The notes beneath the pieces were generated by a model. It was not told the origin of the DNA and searched no databases. It was given only the letters and a program-made list of their open reading frames with translations. From assembly GCA_021186555.1 (NCBI GenBank), contig JAJKFL010000031.1, positions 21,358,487 to 21,422,486 of the forward strand: a stretch of 64,000 nt of DNA, read 5' to 3'. This document shows, one piece after another, positions 39,278 to 51,600 of the stretch (position 1 is the first letter of the stretch; every line of letters begins with the position of its first letter). This DNA is from Reticulitermes speratus. Lineage: Eukaryota > Arthropoda > Insecta > Blattodea > Rhinotermitidae. A program made the position numbers and the translations under genes.

Positions 39278-39643
39278 GTGCAGTTAACAATCCGCACTCT
39301 TCCTGAATTGCCTTCCGGAGCAAAATACAAATGCGTGTTTGGGAAGGCAGAACCGATTGATGCTGTTGTCACTGCGATGGGGTTGTCGTGTCCGACCCCT
39401 GGAGTGGCCGGACGTCCAGGAATTCCGGAATCCAGGGACCACGTGCTTGTCCCACTTTCTGTACGATCTTCAGAAACCAATAAGGACTTTGTGAGCCGCA
39501 ACTTCGCATACTACGACTGTGCTCGACATACAACGTGTATGGACTGCGTGAGATCGCAGTGGGCTTGCAATTGGTGTGTTTATGAGAATACATGTACCCA
39601 TAACACGACATCTTGCCAGCGTACTGTTGTCAGTGGAGAAAAT
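39278..39643 (+). CDS. PlexA: PlexA exon a: IPT1 and PSI2
   Basis: 122 codons, open throughout, acceptor tttttttgcag before 39278 and donor gtaagc after 39643, phase 0 at both ends. It starts inside IPT1 ([19 protein letters not shown]) and runs into PSI2, a cysteine-rich plexin-semaphorin-integrin module with the pattern [20 protein letters not shown] and two more cysteines near [11 protein letters not shown] modules act as rigid wedges that orient neighbouring IPT domains in the ring-shaped plexin ectodomain. N-T-T near the end is a possible N-glycosylation site. The preceding exon, which should hold PSI1 and the end of the sema domain, is not visible in the upstream 39 kb. Confidence 0.95.
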
Positions 39644-42600
39644 GTAAGCATACTGCATATGCTGCAACAGGTATTCAGCACTTTTATCTATTCACTTTAT
39701 ACAGGGAGGCCAACTGAAAACCGAACCCATACGCACGGCAAGCTTAACGGCCCTACATTTCCTCATATGCTACATATAAGTTATAAATTACCGCACGTTA
39801 GAGTAGGTGTTGGAAATGTTCTCCCAGACATGCTTGACACCTGGAGAACAGATTATTAAATTGTGTTTGAAATTCTTGTGTAGAAATTGCTGATACTGCG
39901 CGGCACGTTTAACGACAGCTGTAGGACACACAAACGGCCAGTCTTATCGTCGCGCATACGGTGGATTGCGTCATAGTTGTCACACAGTCCAGTTTAATCT
40001 GCCGTGTTTAACACGTGTGAAGTTCTGTGTAACGTACATTTATTTTGTTCGTGACTAGGCAGTACAGTTTATTACAGGGGATTTACATTGTGGAGACCTG
40101 TATAATAAGGAAGAAATCGTATAAAAAGTGTCGCAGGAAATTGTGAATACGGTTTCCCGGTTTTTCAGTTCTTCGAAATCAAGCATGTCTGATAGTTGTA
40201 GGAGGTCATTTCCAATACTTGTTCTAACATGTGCTAAGTTACGAGTGTATATTATATGGGGCAATGTAAGGCCGTTAAACTTGCCTTGCGTGTGGGTTCA
40301 GTTTTCACTTGAACTGCCTGTTGTAGGCCAGCCAAGAGAATAGACGTTGTCGTGGCAACCATAAGTTGTTTGTTGCGGCTAAAACTGTGGGTCTGGATAC
40401 GCCGAAGCCTCCATTTACCTTTGTTAGCCTTAACCATTTCCACGAGATACGTGACTAGAAGTACCGGCCTGTCTGGCCAGAGTGTATTAGTTATCTCCAG
40501 AAGTTTCTTGCAAGAAACTTCCTTCCAGCAATAGACATTAGGAAATATATTAATATAATAGGTTTTCCCCCGTGAAACTTCTACATGGAACGGCTTCAGA
40601 ATTGTATAAGTTCCTTTAGCTGTGAATGTATGCCTTTACAAAAATATCTCATTTTAAGGAGACGTTACTATAATTCTACAGCTTTATAAAATGAGTAAAA
40701 TTAGTACGGTGGACAGTGTGATTAAAACAACGAATCAGTACACAGGTGGAACAAATTTTCCAGGTGAGGTTATGTTTCAGGTGTTATGTGTTTTGTATAA
40801 CTGAATAAGATAAAGGGTACGAGGTTACTTTACCGTTGACCCCCCCCCCCCCCCCCCCCCCCCCCCCCAGCGGTATATTTTACAGCCTGCGATCACAAAA
40901 GGGGCGGCGGTTGTAGTTGTAACAGACCATACACACAGTTCTGACATTCCGCGTTGCTCTTGTTTCTAAATGCAAGACTTTTGTCTTTCATCTGAGGACA
41001 TTTTCAGTCCGTGTGAAATTACGACAGAAAGAAATGTTTTTAAAGCCACTGATAGCGCATGACGTCGAGACATTATCCAAGTCTATTCTCCTGCCTCGCG
41101 CACTATACGTAATTTTGGTAGAATTCAGAAAGTACACTTTTGAATTGCAGACTTGTAGTCCTAAAGATTCTTTGCTTTTAGTGTCTTGTTTATATGTGGT
41201 AATGTAAATTTGTGATTGAGTGAAATTAAGTGTGACTATCCTGCTTAAATCCTGGGCAGATTGGTCGTGAGATGGAATTGTAATGGGTCACTGCCGTCAA
41301 GATATGCGCAGTACTGTGTTTTGTTGATATACAGTGTTGTGTCTTCGTACATTTATCTTCGTAATTACCTGAACCTCTTTGGTACTGGCCCAAGAGGGCT
41401 AAAACAAGTACGAGACAAACTATAGACAACTAGGGATTTTCCCTAAATGAAGTATGTTGTTGTTTTTAATTTATGTAATGTAATGAGTCATTTTTAGGAC
41501 ACTGCATGGTTTAGAAACGTCGGGATCCGATTACCCATCGATAGAAAATCATATCCCGGGGACCGCTCCTAAAACATCAAAACGAGCCATATTTTACTAA
41601 TTTAGTCGCCCGACTACCGTGCAACGTAGCTGTCTTTATTAGGCTTGCCGTATTTTGGACATCCCTGGTCTAGACTGAGGAAGTGCAGTAGTTGGTGGCA
41701 GATGGTGCATGGGGTTAATATGGAAATTCTTAGGCTTTTGGGGAGGCGGTAGGAAGATTAAGTCATGGCAGAAACGTACGTGAAGGGGCTTGGGTTCGGG
41801 GCATATTTGAGCTTGATTGTGTGATTAGGCTGAAGTTGAAGATGCACTCGTAGCACTCAGGAAGACAGAGCATTTCCAAGATCTTCAATTAGTTTGAAGT
41901 GCCTTCCCAACTCCAAACCCTCGTTATATTCTCTCTATAGCTATGTGTGTGACTTAGGAATAGACTGTTAGCACGTAATTTCATTGAGGGGTTAGGTTAA
42001 ATATTTTAAATGCAGTTTTGCGCTATATAAAGCAGTCAAGTAAAACCGACCTCACGTATTCAGGTAATAATTGACGCTGCTACTTTGCTTATTCCGTGCA
42101 TTGTGACTAAGTAACAAACTTACGTAACACCAACAAATGCACTGTTCTATATTTTATTCCTATTATCTTCTACATAGCTCCTACATATTTCGGTGTTATT
42201 TTCTCGCCATGTACGGTTATTGTGACCTATTTTATTGCTGTAAGTTTTAGAGAAACTTTGTTGTTAGCTCCCTAAAGATGGCGAAATAATAACACCGAAA
42301 TGTGTAGGAACTGCGTAAAAGATAATACGAATAAAATATAGAGCAGTGCATTTGTCGGTGTTACATTAGTTTCTTAAATTGACGCTCTGTTTGAAACATC
42401 CAAGTGGTCCCTTCAGCTTTATAAATTAATCTAAATGGCAGATTCTGATTTCTACCACACTTCCTCACTTATCGAAATTACCACGTGTAGCTCCGAAAAT
42501 TTTGTGTGTGGGACTTACATTCTTAAATCATCAGTCTTACACCTACAACCCGTCATATTAGCCGTTTTCATCCTACGAGCGAGATACGTTGAAGCGAAAC

Positions 42601-45600
42601 CACCGCTTTCAGTTTTCAGATCATGGAGTGGCCCAAAAGTCAGGTAACCGGTTAGTAAAATGTACACAAAAATACGGTTAACTGACCTTTGGAACCATTC
42701 TTTATTTTTTGTGAGTCAGTGAATGCGACTCATTGTGCTGTCTGTTTAAAATTTTATTCTATAAGTAACTTTCACAGCTTTTATTTATAAATTATATATA
42801 TTATATAAAATAAGTAAGGTTTATTGTTGAAGTTACTCTGCACGGACTTGGTTAAGCGCAGAGTTTAAGTCGGTGTAATGGAGTGTTCGAGGACTTCCGG
42901 TTAGATTCTCTACTCACTTGGTTACAGCTGTGACAGGAATGGCCAATGAGCATTATAATGCCCCACTGTAATCAGTAGCTACGGTATATTAGAGGTTCAG
43001 GAGTTCTGTTGAGACGAGGAATGAATTTGATAAATAGAACCTCATATCTACCAGCAGTCACCTCTGCAGAACGGAGCTTCATACTCTTATATTTGTTCAG
43101 AAATGTTCGTGTTCTGTTGACTGTATATGTATAAAATTCTCTTCCCAGCGTCCCGTTGATCATTCTGTTGCTCTTCTGATCTCCATTTCTGTATCAGGAG
43201 TCTCCGCCCACTTGTCTTCATCCTTCCTGTATGTCTTTAGCTGTTTATCACGTTGTTGTGTACTGTTTTGTGTGTGTAACCGTGTAACTTAAATTTGTTA
43301 CTTTTTCTTTATTTTTGCATCTCAGTTTTCCTGTCTCCATTTATCACTCTCGTATATTACTGCCAGTAAAACGATAAAATCCGAAAACTGCCTCTCGTAG
43401 CTAGTGCATATTACACAGTACTTCGAAATTCGGATTATAGACGTATCTGTAATAAAAGTGAGTAGTTAACCAGTTGAAATCAGTGTAGTGCCTTTAATTG
43501 CTGTACGTATATTCTATAGTGCCGATCCCAGTGGCCGTGCGGTCTAAGGCGTGGGTCTTCGGCCGCTCGCTTACTAGGATCGTGGGTTCGAATCCCACCG
43601 GGGGCATGGATGGCTGTCTCTTGTAAGTGTTGTGTGTTGTCAGGTAGAGGTCTCTGCGACGAGCTGGTCACTCGTCCAGAGGAGTCCTACCGACTGTGGT
43701 GTGTCTAATGTGTGTGACCATGAAACCTCGACGAAACGAGGAGGCCCAGGCCCATATAGGGCTGTCGAGCCATAGAAAAAAAAAATCTATAGTGTGAAAT
43801 GAATATGTTGAATATGCGTAGTTGGTGAAACGGTTTGCGTCTCTGTAACTTACTGCAACGCAGTAAGTCCTTATATAGGCCGTGCCATGGCTCAGGCGGT
43901 TAGTCGTCGGCCTTCCACTGAGGAGTCCCGGGTCAGTCCGTGTGGGGTTTGTGGTGGACAAAGTGGCACTGGGACAGGTTTTTCTCCGAGTTGTCGGTTT
44001 TCCCCTGTCAGTTTCATTCCACTGGTGCTCCATTGCTTGTAAAACTTGGTAAAAAAAAACTGCTCATCTTCAACTTCATCACAGAGTTGCACAAAAAGCC
44101 TTAAGGCTGTGGTGCGTCCATAGCATCTGCTGCGGGGCCCTTCACCATGTAAAAAAAAAAGTCCTTATATAGACACGTCCTTCTGGACTTCAAATCACGA
44201 TCTGTACGCCAATGTGCTGCTCTCTGAGTCCTAAAAGCGGCTGGCGGTGAAGAGTGGGGAAAAGGAACTACGTACTACTTCGAATACGCTCGTAATTAGG
44301 GGGTCTGGGGGGGGGGGGGGGTGACGCTACCAGCAGCCTGAAGTATTCAGCCAGGTTGCTTGCACTACTGGTCTCCATGCAGGTCACGAATTACAGATTC
44401 TGCAGACCGCTAAACTTTTTGATCTGTCACCACGCTGGCCAGTGTGATAACTTAACAACAAGGATATGATTCTCAGGGAGATTTTGATACTCGGCGACTG
44501 AATTTTCCCGTCGACACAATTCGTCCCATTGTGACGTATCTTTCATTAACTCGGTATACAGATGCTCCTTTAAAGTACTTTGCGAACAATATGGCGTTGC
44601 TTTGAAAAACGAAAACGACGCACATCATAACCCAAGTTAACGGGACTGGATGCGTAAAGTAGGACTGACGAAATGCAGTAGATGTTATTTATTCATATGT
44701 AGTAAGTGCATTATATGTTTGAAGGAAAATATATTGTACACCATCGTCATATATGTATATTCGAATTACGACAATTGAAAACACATCTGTCCATAACAGT
44801 AACACAGAGTACACAACAGGTATGTCATTCAACAACAAATTTGATATCTTTCATGATATAGATAAGAACTTAATAAGAGAAAATAACTATAATTATTTAT
44901 ATATATATATATATCTTTCACAACAAAAACAAGAAAGCTTCAAATGATGCAAAACCACGAACAAATAATACAACAAGCCAATTGTGATACCCAGGTTGAC
45001 GATTTTAACTTTTAAACATTGACGAGCCTTCAAAGTCTTATATACAGTGTGTTTTTATATATGACACAATATACGTTAAATAAGTGATTTTTAGAAAGTG
45101 TTTTTATACGGTGATCTTACTTACATAAACATCGAACTATAATGAGTGTGATAACAGTGAACTTATGGATGTGAATTAAATGTAGGTTGAACCCCCTGAT
45201 GATGGTCTAGGCAGACCGAAAAATATGTAGAGAAATTTCACACTGTTGACACCGTGCATCTTCGTCATATTAAATTAAGTTATAGACCAACTGATGCACT
45301 TTTAAAGCACTTTTTAAGTAGCTTTATTAAAAATGTTAAAATAGTACCCCTACACGTGTTTCGATCCTAGGATCATCGTCAGGGGGTTTTTTGCTAAAAG
45401 CTACGTCACTTCAATCACATGGTTTAAAATATTCCATTGGCACTATAAAACATATGTTAAAATCTTGTAATAAGATTTGTTAAAAAGTTATAAATTATAA
45501 AAACACTGTAGATGTTAGAATTGCTGAACTGCTGGCTTGTGGTATTGTGGTATTATAAGCATGTGAAATGTTTTCGCGTGGTTAGCGAAGTGTACTGTGT

Positions 45601-48600
45601 ACTGTGTGTGGCCGAGTACTACGGTGGAATGTCTGGTTCGGGAGGTTGTGTGTTAGTGACGTAGCTTTTAGCAAAAAACCCCCTGACGATGATCCTAGGA
45701 TCGAAACACGTGTAGGGGTACTATTTTAACATTTTTAATAAAGCTACTTAAAAAGTGCTTTAAAAGTGCATCAGTTGGTCTATAACTTAATTTAATATGT
45801 AGGGAAAGTTATATATTACTATTAAAATTTGAGAGTGAAGGTGCATTTAGTTGGTTTAATATACAGTAACAATAACTTTAATTCAAATCTGCAAGTTTTA
45901 ACATATTGAAGTTGTGTAACTTACATATATTGCCCGCTATGTCATACATGCAGTAACTGCACTTCCTAAAGGTGATACACACTGGTGTTTTATACATGTT
46001 TCCTCTCGTATTTTGTTCTCCCTGGTGTTGGCCCAGAAGGGCCGAAACGTGTAAACTGAATACAGATGCATTTTGTTGGACTTACATCTGGATCATCTAA
46101 TGCACGGAAAACATTAAGACGGAAAACAGTTTCATTACAAAATGTCTGCTAAAGCTTTTTTTTTATAGAAAGCTTTATTTCGGATCGATACCTCCATTCA
46201 AAATGTTTGTGAAGCGTGTGCTAGGGAGCAGAACACCAGTGGAAGCACTTGTGACACACTAATGCAGAACGTGATGTAACGGAAGGTGGTCACGTTGTAA
46301 TCTCGCGCGCACACGCGGCTGCTCTTCTGCATCTAGACTGGCGAATACGGTCATATATTCGTGAGTGACAGGATTCGAAAGCAGTTAAAATACTCCGTTA
46401 CTGCCGCTCACAGTGTTTGTTTTGCATGACTCACTTGTAGACAACTACGAAGGCGAAGTCCGGTGGTCTTTGTGGTCAAACTGTAGGCCCTTGTCGTAAT
46501 GATCATTCTGATGTTTGCTCACAGTACAGCGCAAGTGTGTTGGATGCCCATCGTGCACATACATAATTGCTGACAAAAGTGCTGAGTGGAATGCCACCCG
46601 GCAACTGAAACCAAGATTTCTGCAGGAATTGCATGTCGATGTATCTAGTCAGCTGTCCAGGGAGTTCATGAGGTTCAGTAGGCATGTCTTCTTTAATACC
46701 GCGATTTTGATGTTTAGTTTGGATGGTTTCGTATTAGCTTTCTTCAGCCTAAATGTAATCGTTTGTAGACATTCAAAACATGATTACTTTTGAAGGTTGG
46801 TCATTTGGCAGTACATGGGTGTGTCGGATGGATTGCTCTAGCAGTTACAGAGAACATTGTACTCCTGCAGGAGGGTCCCATGGATGTAGTACTTGTACAT
46901 GTTGAAGCTGATGTGGTACAGCTGTTGGTCATGTGGTATTTGCAGACCACTTCGCTTTGAAATACGAAAGGCAGTTCCGATTTTTCAAGTACTGCTGTTT
47001 TACTGTTTCGCTACTAGACTTTTCGACTGGCTGCTACGTTTGGGAACTCTACCCTCGAGTAAGATATCTGGGGAGCCAGAACTCATTTGCCTCCAAAAAT
47101 AATAGTAATACCGTGGTCTTTGCGTAGCGTAGCGCTTGTTTCCCTGGCCCAAAGCTTTCTGCAAGCTTATGGTTCAACAAACACGCATTTCTATTCGCCA
47201 ATAACAGGTGGAATATGACCGCAGACGAGTGTCAAGTTGTGTGTATTACACATGCATATTCTTTACAGTAAAACAAATTCCCAACCACTGATGATTTTAT
47301 TTCATTGGTGAATTAAATCCACATTTACTATTTTTTTTTGTAAATGCTTGCAGTTATATTGTTTTTTACAGGTATACTGTACCTGTACATACTGCAGTGC
47401 TGGTAGCTTATAATGGTCTCTTTCCCACGGAATGAACTGTTGTTCGGCACCCTCGTCAGTACATTTGACATTTATGGAGAACAAAGCTGCGGCAGTATAT
47501 ACATTGCTGTGACAGTGCTTTAAGTAGAAGGTGGTACAAGTTACTGATTGTACGAATCTTTGAATGCAGTTTCCTGTCGCATGATTGCATTCACTCCATT
47601 TAATTTAATTTTGTTTCATTTCTTTCTTGTGACAGTACTTCAAATAGAAACTGGAAGTTATTAATTATGCCTTGGCCTATATGAATATGTGAATGAACAG
47701 TTATGATTGGATTAATTTTGCTGTAATGAAATCGATACCTGCAAATATATAACATTCCATGTTATGAATTGGAATCTGAACTTAATAAAGATTTTGGGGG
47801 TAATGGGTTTGGCTTTGTGTGTGTGTGGGGTAGAGAGAGATTACATAGCACCGGTTATAGACGAATGAGTATAGAGCACTGGTGGAATGACACTGACTGG
47901 GGAAAACTGACGTACTCGGAGACACCTGTCCTAGTGCCACTTCTGCAACACAAATCCCACATTGGTTGGCCCGGGATAGAATTCGGGTGAGGCCGGCAAC
48001 AGCTCGCCAAAGCAATGGCACGGACTTTCACATATTATTTGTGCTATATAGAGGTCTATATATACATAGGTAAAGCAATCCCATTACAGGCCTGGACAGG
48101 CCCTGAGGGTTCCAGGAGGTTGAGGCTCCCATTTTTCTAGACAATCGGCACATGAAGGTGGTAAGGTTGTCAGCCCTACGCACCGGCCGCCTTTACCCCC
48201 AGGAAATATTCCTGGTACTCATTTCTGTTAGAGACTGAGTCGATCCCAGGGCCATAATGCGACCGAGAGGATTATGTCAATGAAAGATTCCAAGGACACC
48301 ATCAGGAATCGAACCCGCGACCTTCCGGCTTGTAACGCAGTGCCTCAACCAACTGCGCCACCGCGTGCCCCTCTATATATACATAATTGCTGGTTATGTA
48401 AAACGAGTAAAAAAAAGTGTTTCAGAATCGCTTTTACAACAGTAAGTTACTAAAACATGACTAAATTACAAGTTCCTATTTTCCGTAATGGGCTGAAGGA
48501 AGGTAAATACTCCAAAAGTGAGCGCCTGTTGCTTCAGGTGCGGTGGAGTAGAGCTGCAGTGTAAACGCGGTACTGGTCGTAGTCCAATGAGAACGAAGGG

Positions 48601-51600
48601 CGAAGACCGTGCGTTGTAATTTTGAAGGGCGGAATCGAAAGGTGTGAAAATAAACGCGCTCTGATACGGGTTGCTGGACGCTCCCAGGCACTGTGTCTCA
48701 TCTCTGAAGCCTTGTGTACACTTAGAAAGGCGTAACTGCTGGAGGTATATAGTGTTCTGGTCAAATCGTGTAATTATTGATCCCTGCGCAAGTTGTGCCG
48801 GAGAGAGAATGAGATTGAAGCAGCTGGGGGAAGGATTTGAAGGGAGCTGAGGGGTTGTCGGCGTGCTATAGTGCGAACGGTTGCTGGAAATGAGGGTGTA
48901 CAAGGAGCAGGAATGGTAAGCTGGAAGGGGGTGTGTGAGATGGTGCCAGACACAAGAAAAGGAAAGTGAGAAAAGCAGGGAACGAAAAAGATGGGAAGAG
49001 ATAGGGAAGAACAAGAAGAAGAGGGAGAAGAGGCAAGCGTATACGTTTGAAGAGAATAGGGGTTGTAGGTTTCCCTTACAATGAAACGGGGATTCTTCCC
49101 CACAATCGAATTTCTAAAGAATATAAAATGACTTGTAAATTGAAAAGGAAACGTGGCTGTTTAATGTCTTACGAGAGTCACTCATTTAAATTTTATTTCC
49201 AGGTTTATTATCGAGAAATTTTCGGACCTGTTCATAATGCAGGCTGGCAAACAATAAAACTGTTCCTGTTCCATCTCATCAGGAACTAAATGTGGAATAA
49301 GACTGCAGTGTTTCTTTCTCGTTTCTTGTTTCGGTTGTTCTGTCCTTTTGTTTCCCTCTTGCTTCTTTGATTTGTTTCTCTCATCGTGTGCTGTTGGAAT
49401 AATCGCCGTTTCATGCGTTGCAATCAGTTATGCGAATCCAGCCCGCTGCCATATTACGATATATTGTTCTTATTATGTGTACTTTTGAAATGCGAAGGCA
49501 TCTTTGTAACATGTCTAGACCTGTTTCCTTGAAATATGTTTCCGAGTTATAAGCTGTACTTGTTTTTGTGAATACTGGATTCCATGTCTTCTGTAGTTTC
49601 TGTTGAATATTATGACAACCAACACAAAGTTGCCAGTCCACTGTATAAAGCAGCAGCCTTGCCTTCTTACGTCAATACACAGCAGTAAAATCTGTGTTTA
49701 CCGGAAAGTTCGTGGGGTGAGTTTTGTTTTTGTCGTATAGTAGTGGAGTAGCCACTTTATTTCAATATAATTTTAACATAACTTTTAGTATTGCCAACAC
49801 TATACACTGGTGTTGTGTATTTTAAATTGACAAAGCTATGTGCTAACGCTGTATATGTCTTTTAATATATGTTGGTACTCCCTGAAGATAGCTATAAATT
49901 ATAGCCGAAACATGTATGAGTGGTTCTTTATTCATGGACAAGTGCAGTTGTTTGGTAGAGTTCACCTGAAGGTCCAGAGGGGGAGTAGACATATAGCTGT
50001 ACTCTTTCTTTAACCTCGGCGCTAGATGGGAGGTTGGTGGTCAACGCCACGCCCCGGCCGCTTTACCCCCGGGAAAGAGCCCCGGTACCCATTGTACAGG
50101 AGGCTGGGTGGACCCCAGGGCCAGTGTGGACGGGTGCGGAATATCTTGCCCCCACCTGGATTCGATCCCTGGACCATCCAGCCCGTAGCGAGTCGCTATA
50201 CCGACTGCGCTATTCAGGCCAATTTGTTGGTAAATATACTTATTTATTTGCATAGGATGTTTATACGTTTGAGTAGTCGCATCGAGTAGATGTGTCCCAT
50301 GAGCACCGAAACGTCACAAAGTATGTTAAATTTTGAATTTGGGGACCAAAGAGGACAGGAATTCCTTGCGTGACTCATCCAACTGTCTGCTGAATACAAT
50401 TCACGAAGTAATACCTTCATATAACATTAAATTAATGTCGATAATTCCACACTACGTACAGGATTGTTCAAGAAACTCATTGGTGCCTTTTCACGTTGTA
50501 TTCGCCGTGCATCTTGATAACTAATTAAAAGTTTTAGAAACCCAAATATGCACTAATTTTATAAACAACAATAGATATGTAATTTTTTAAAGAAACTTTT
50601 AACCTTTTATGGAAAACTAGTATAACACATTCCCCTGGATTTTACATAATTCGACAGCTGGAAGTAATAATACCAAAATCCATTGGGAATTAAGATTTAT
50701 TTTATTCTGTGTGGATGTACAAGTTGTTTAAAAATTGAACTAATGGATGTAAAGCATATGTAAAATTTTGGCCCCCTGAGGATGGCTTGTTAAAAGCCGA
50801 AACATATGTATGGGCAATTGACTTACTTATGAGAATATAGTGCATATGTTGGTTTCTAAAACTTTTAATCATTTTTACCCATTAAGCAATAATGTATAAT
50901 ATTAAAGACGAATGCTTTCAACATACCTTGAACACGGATATGTACTGCCCTTTCACCAGGAGCTGAAAATCCATAGACTGGAGGCGTACAGAGGCTCATC
51001 CTTATAGGAAGACTATTTCCTAAGAATTTCCAAGTAAGGTCCGTGGTTCCTGTTCACTGCTGACGGACAAAACTCGAGGAATTCTTCATAGAAGACACAT
51101 TGCATAGTTTAGATGAGTTCCCGAACAATGTTAATTTAAGATTTTTTCTTTGCATTTTTTGTACTGCCTCACACGTTTTTTGTTAGGCGCGTTCGCAAAA
51201 TTCAAAAAGCGACTGTTAGCTTCGTCATGTCTGTCCGTCTGTCCGCATGGAACAACTCGTGTCCCACTGGACGGATTTTCCTGAAATTTGATGTATTTTT
51301 CAAAAATCTGTCGAGAAAATCAAGTTTCATTAAAATCCGACAAGAATTACGGGTACTTTACATGAAGACGTATGTACATTTATGATAATATCTCGTTGAA
51401 TTCTTCTTGGAATGAGAAATGTTTCAGACAAAAGTTGTAGCAAAAATCAAAATACACATTTTACGTTCAATAACGTTTTTCTGAAAATCGTGCTGTTGTG
51501 GAAAAATATGGTAGAGCCAGAGAGGCCCCAGATGACAATATAATACGGCCCATGCGCTTTGCATGCTGGATAACTATGGCTACAGACAAACACTCAGAAC

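Larger units (their letters stand above)
45266..45799. repeat. Perfect palindrome: two 145-bp arms, 244-bp spacer
   Basis: 45266-45410 and 45655-45799 are exact reverse complements by direct reading, broken at both edges. Each arm contains one complete hammerhead-like motif and the GTGCATCAGTTGGTC box. The spacer contains GT-rich sequence and no coding signal. Perfect identity implies recent formation or gene conversion, or an assembly artefact. Confidence 0.93.

Noticed and set aside
39644..39859. Continuation of the exon a frame past its donor
   Set aside because: The residues fall in a dispersed repeat and do not match plexin; donor gtaagc and the phase fit place the end at 39643.
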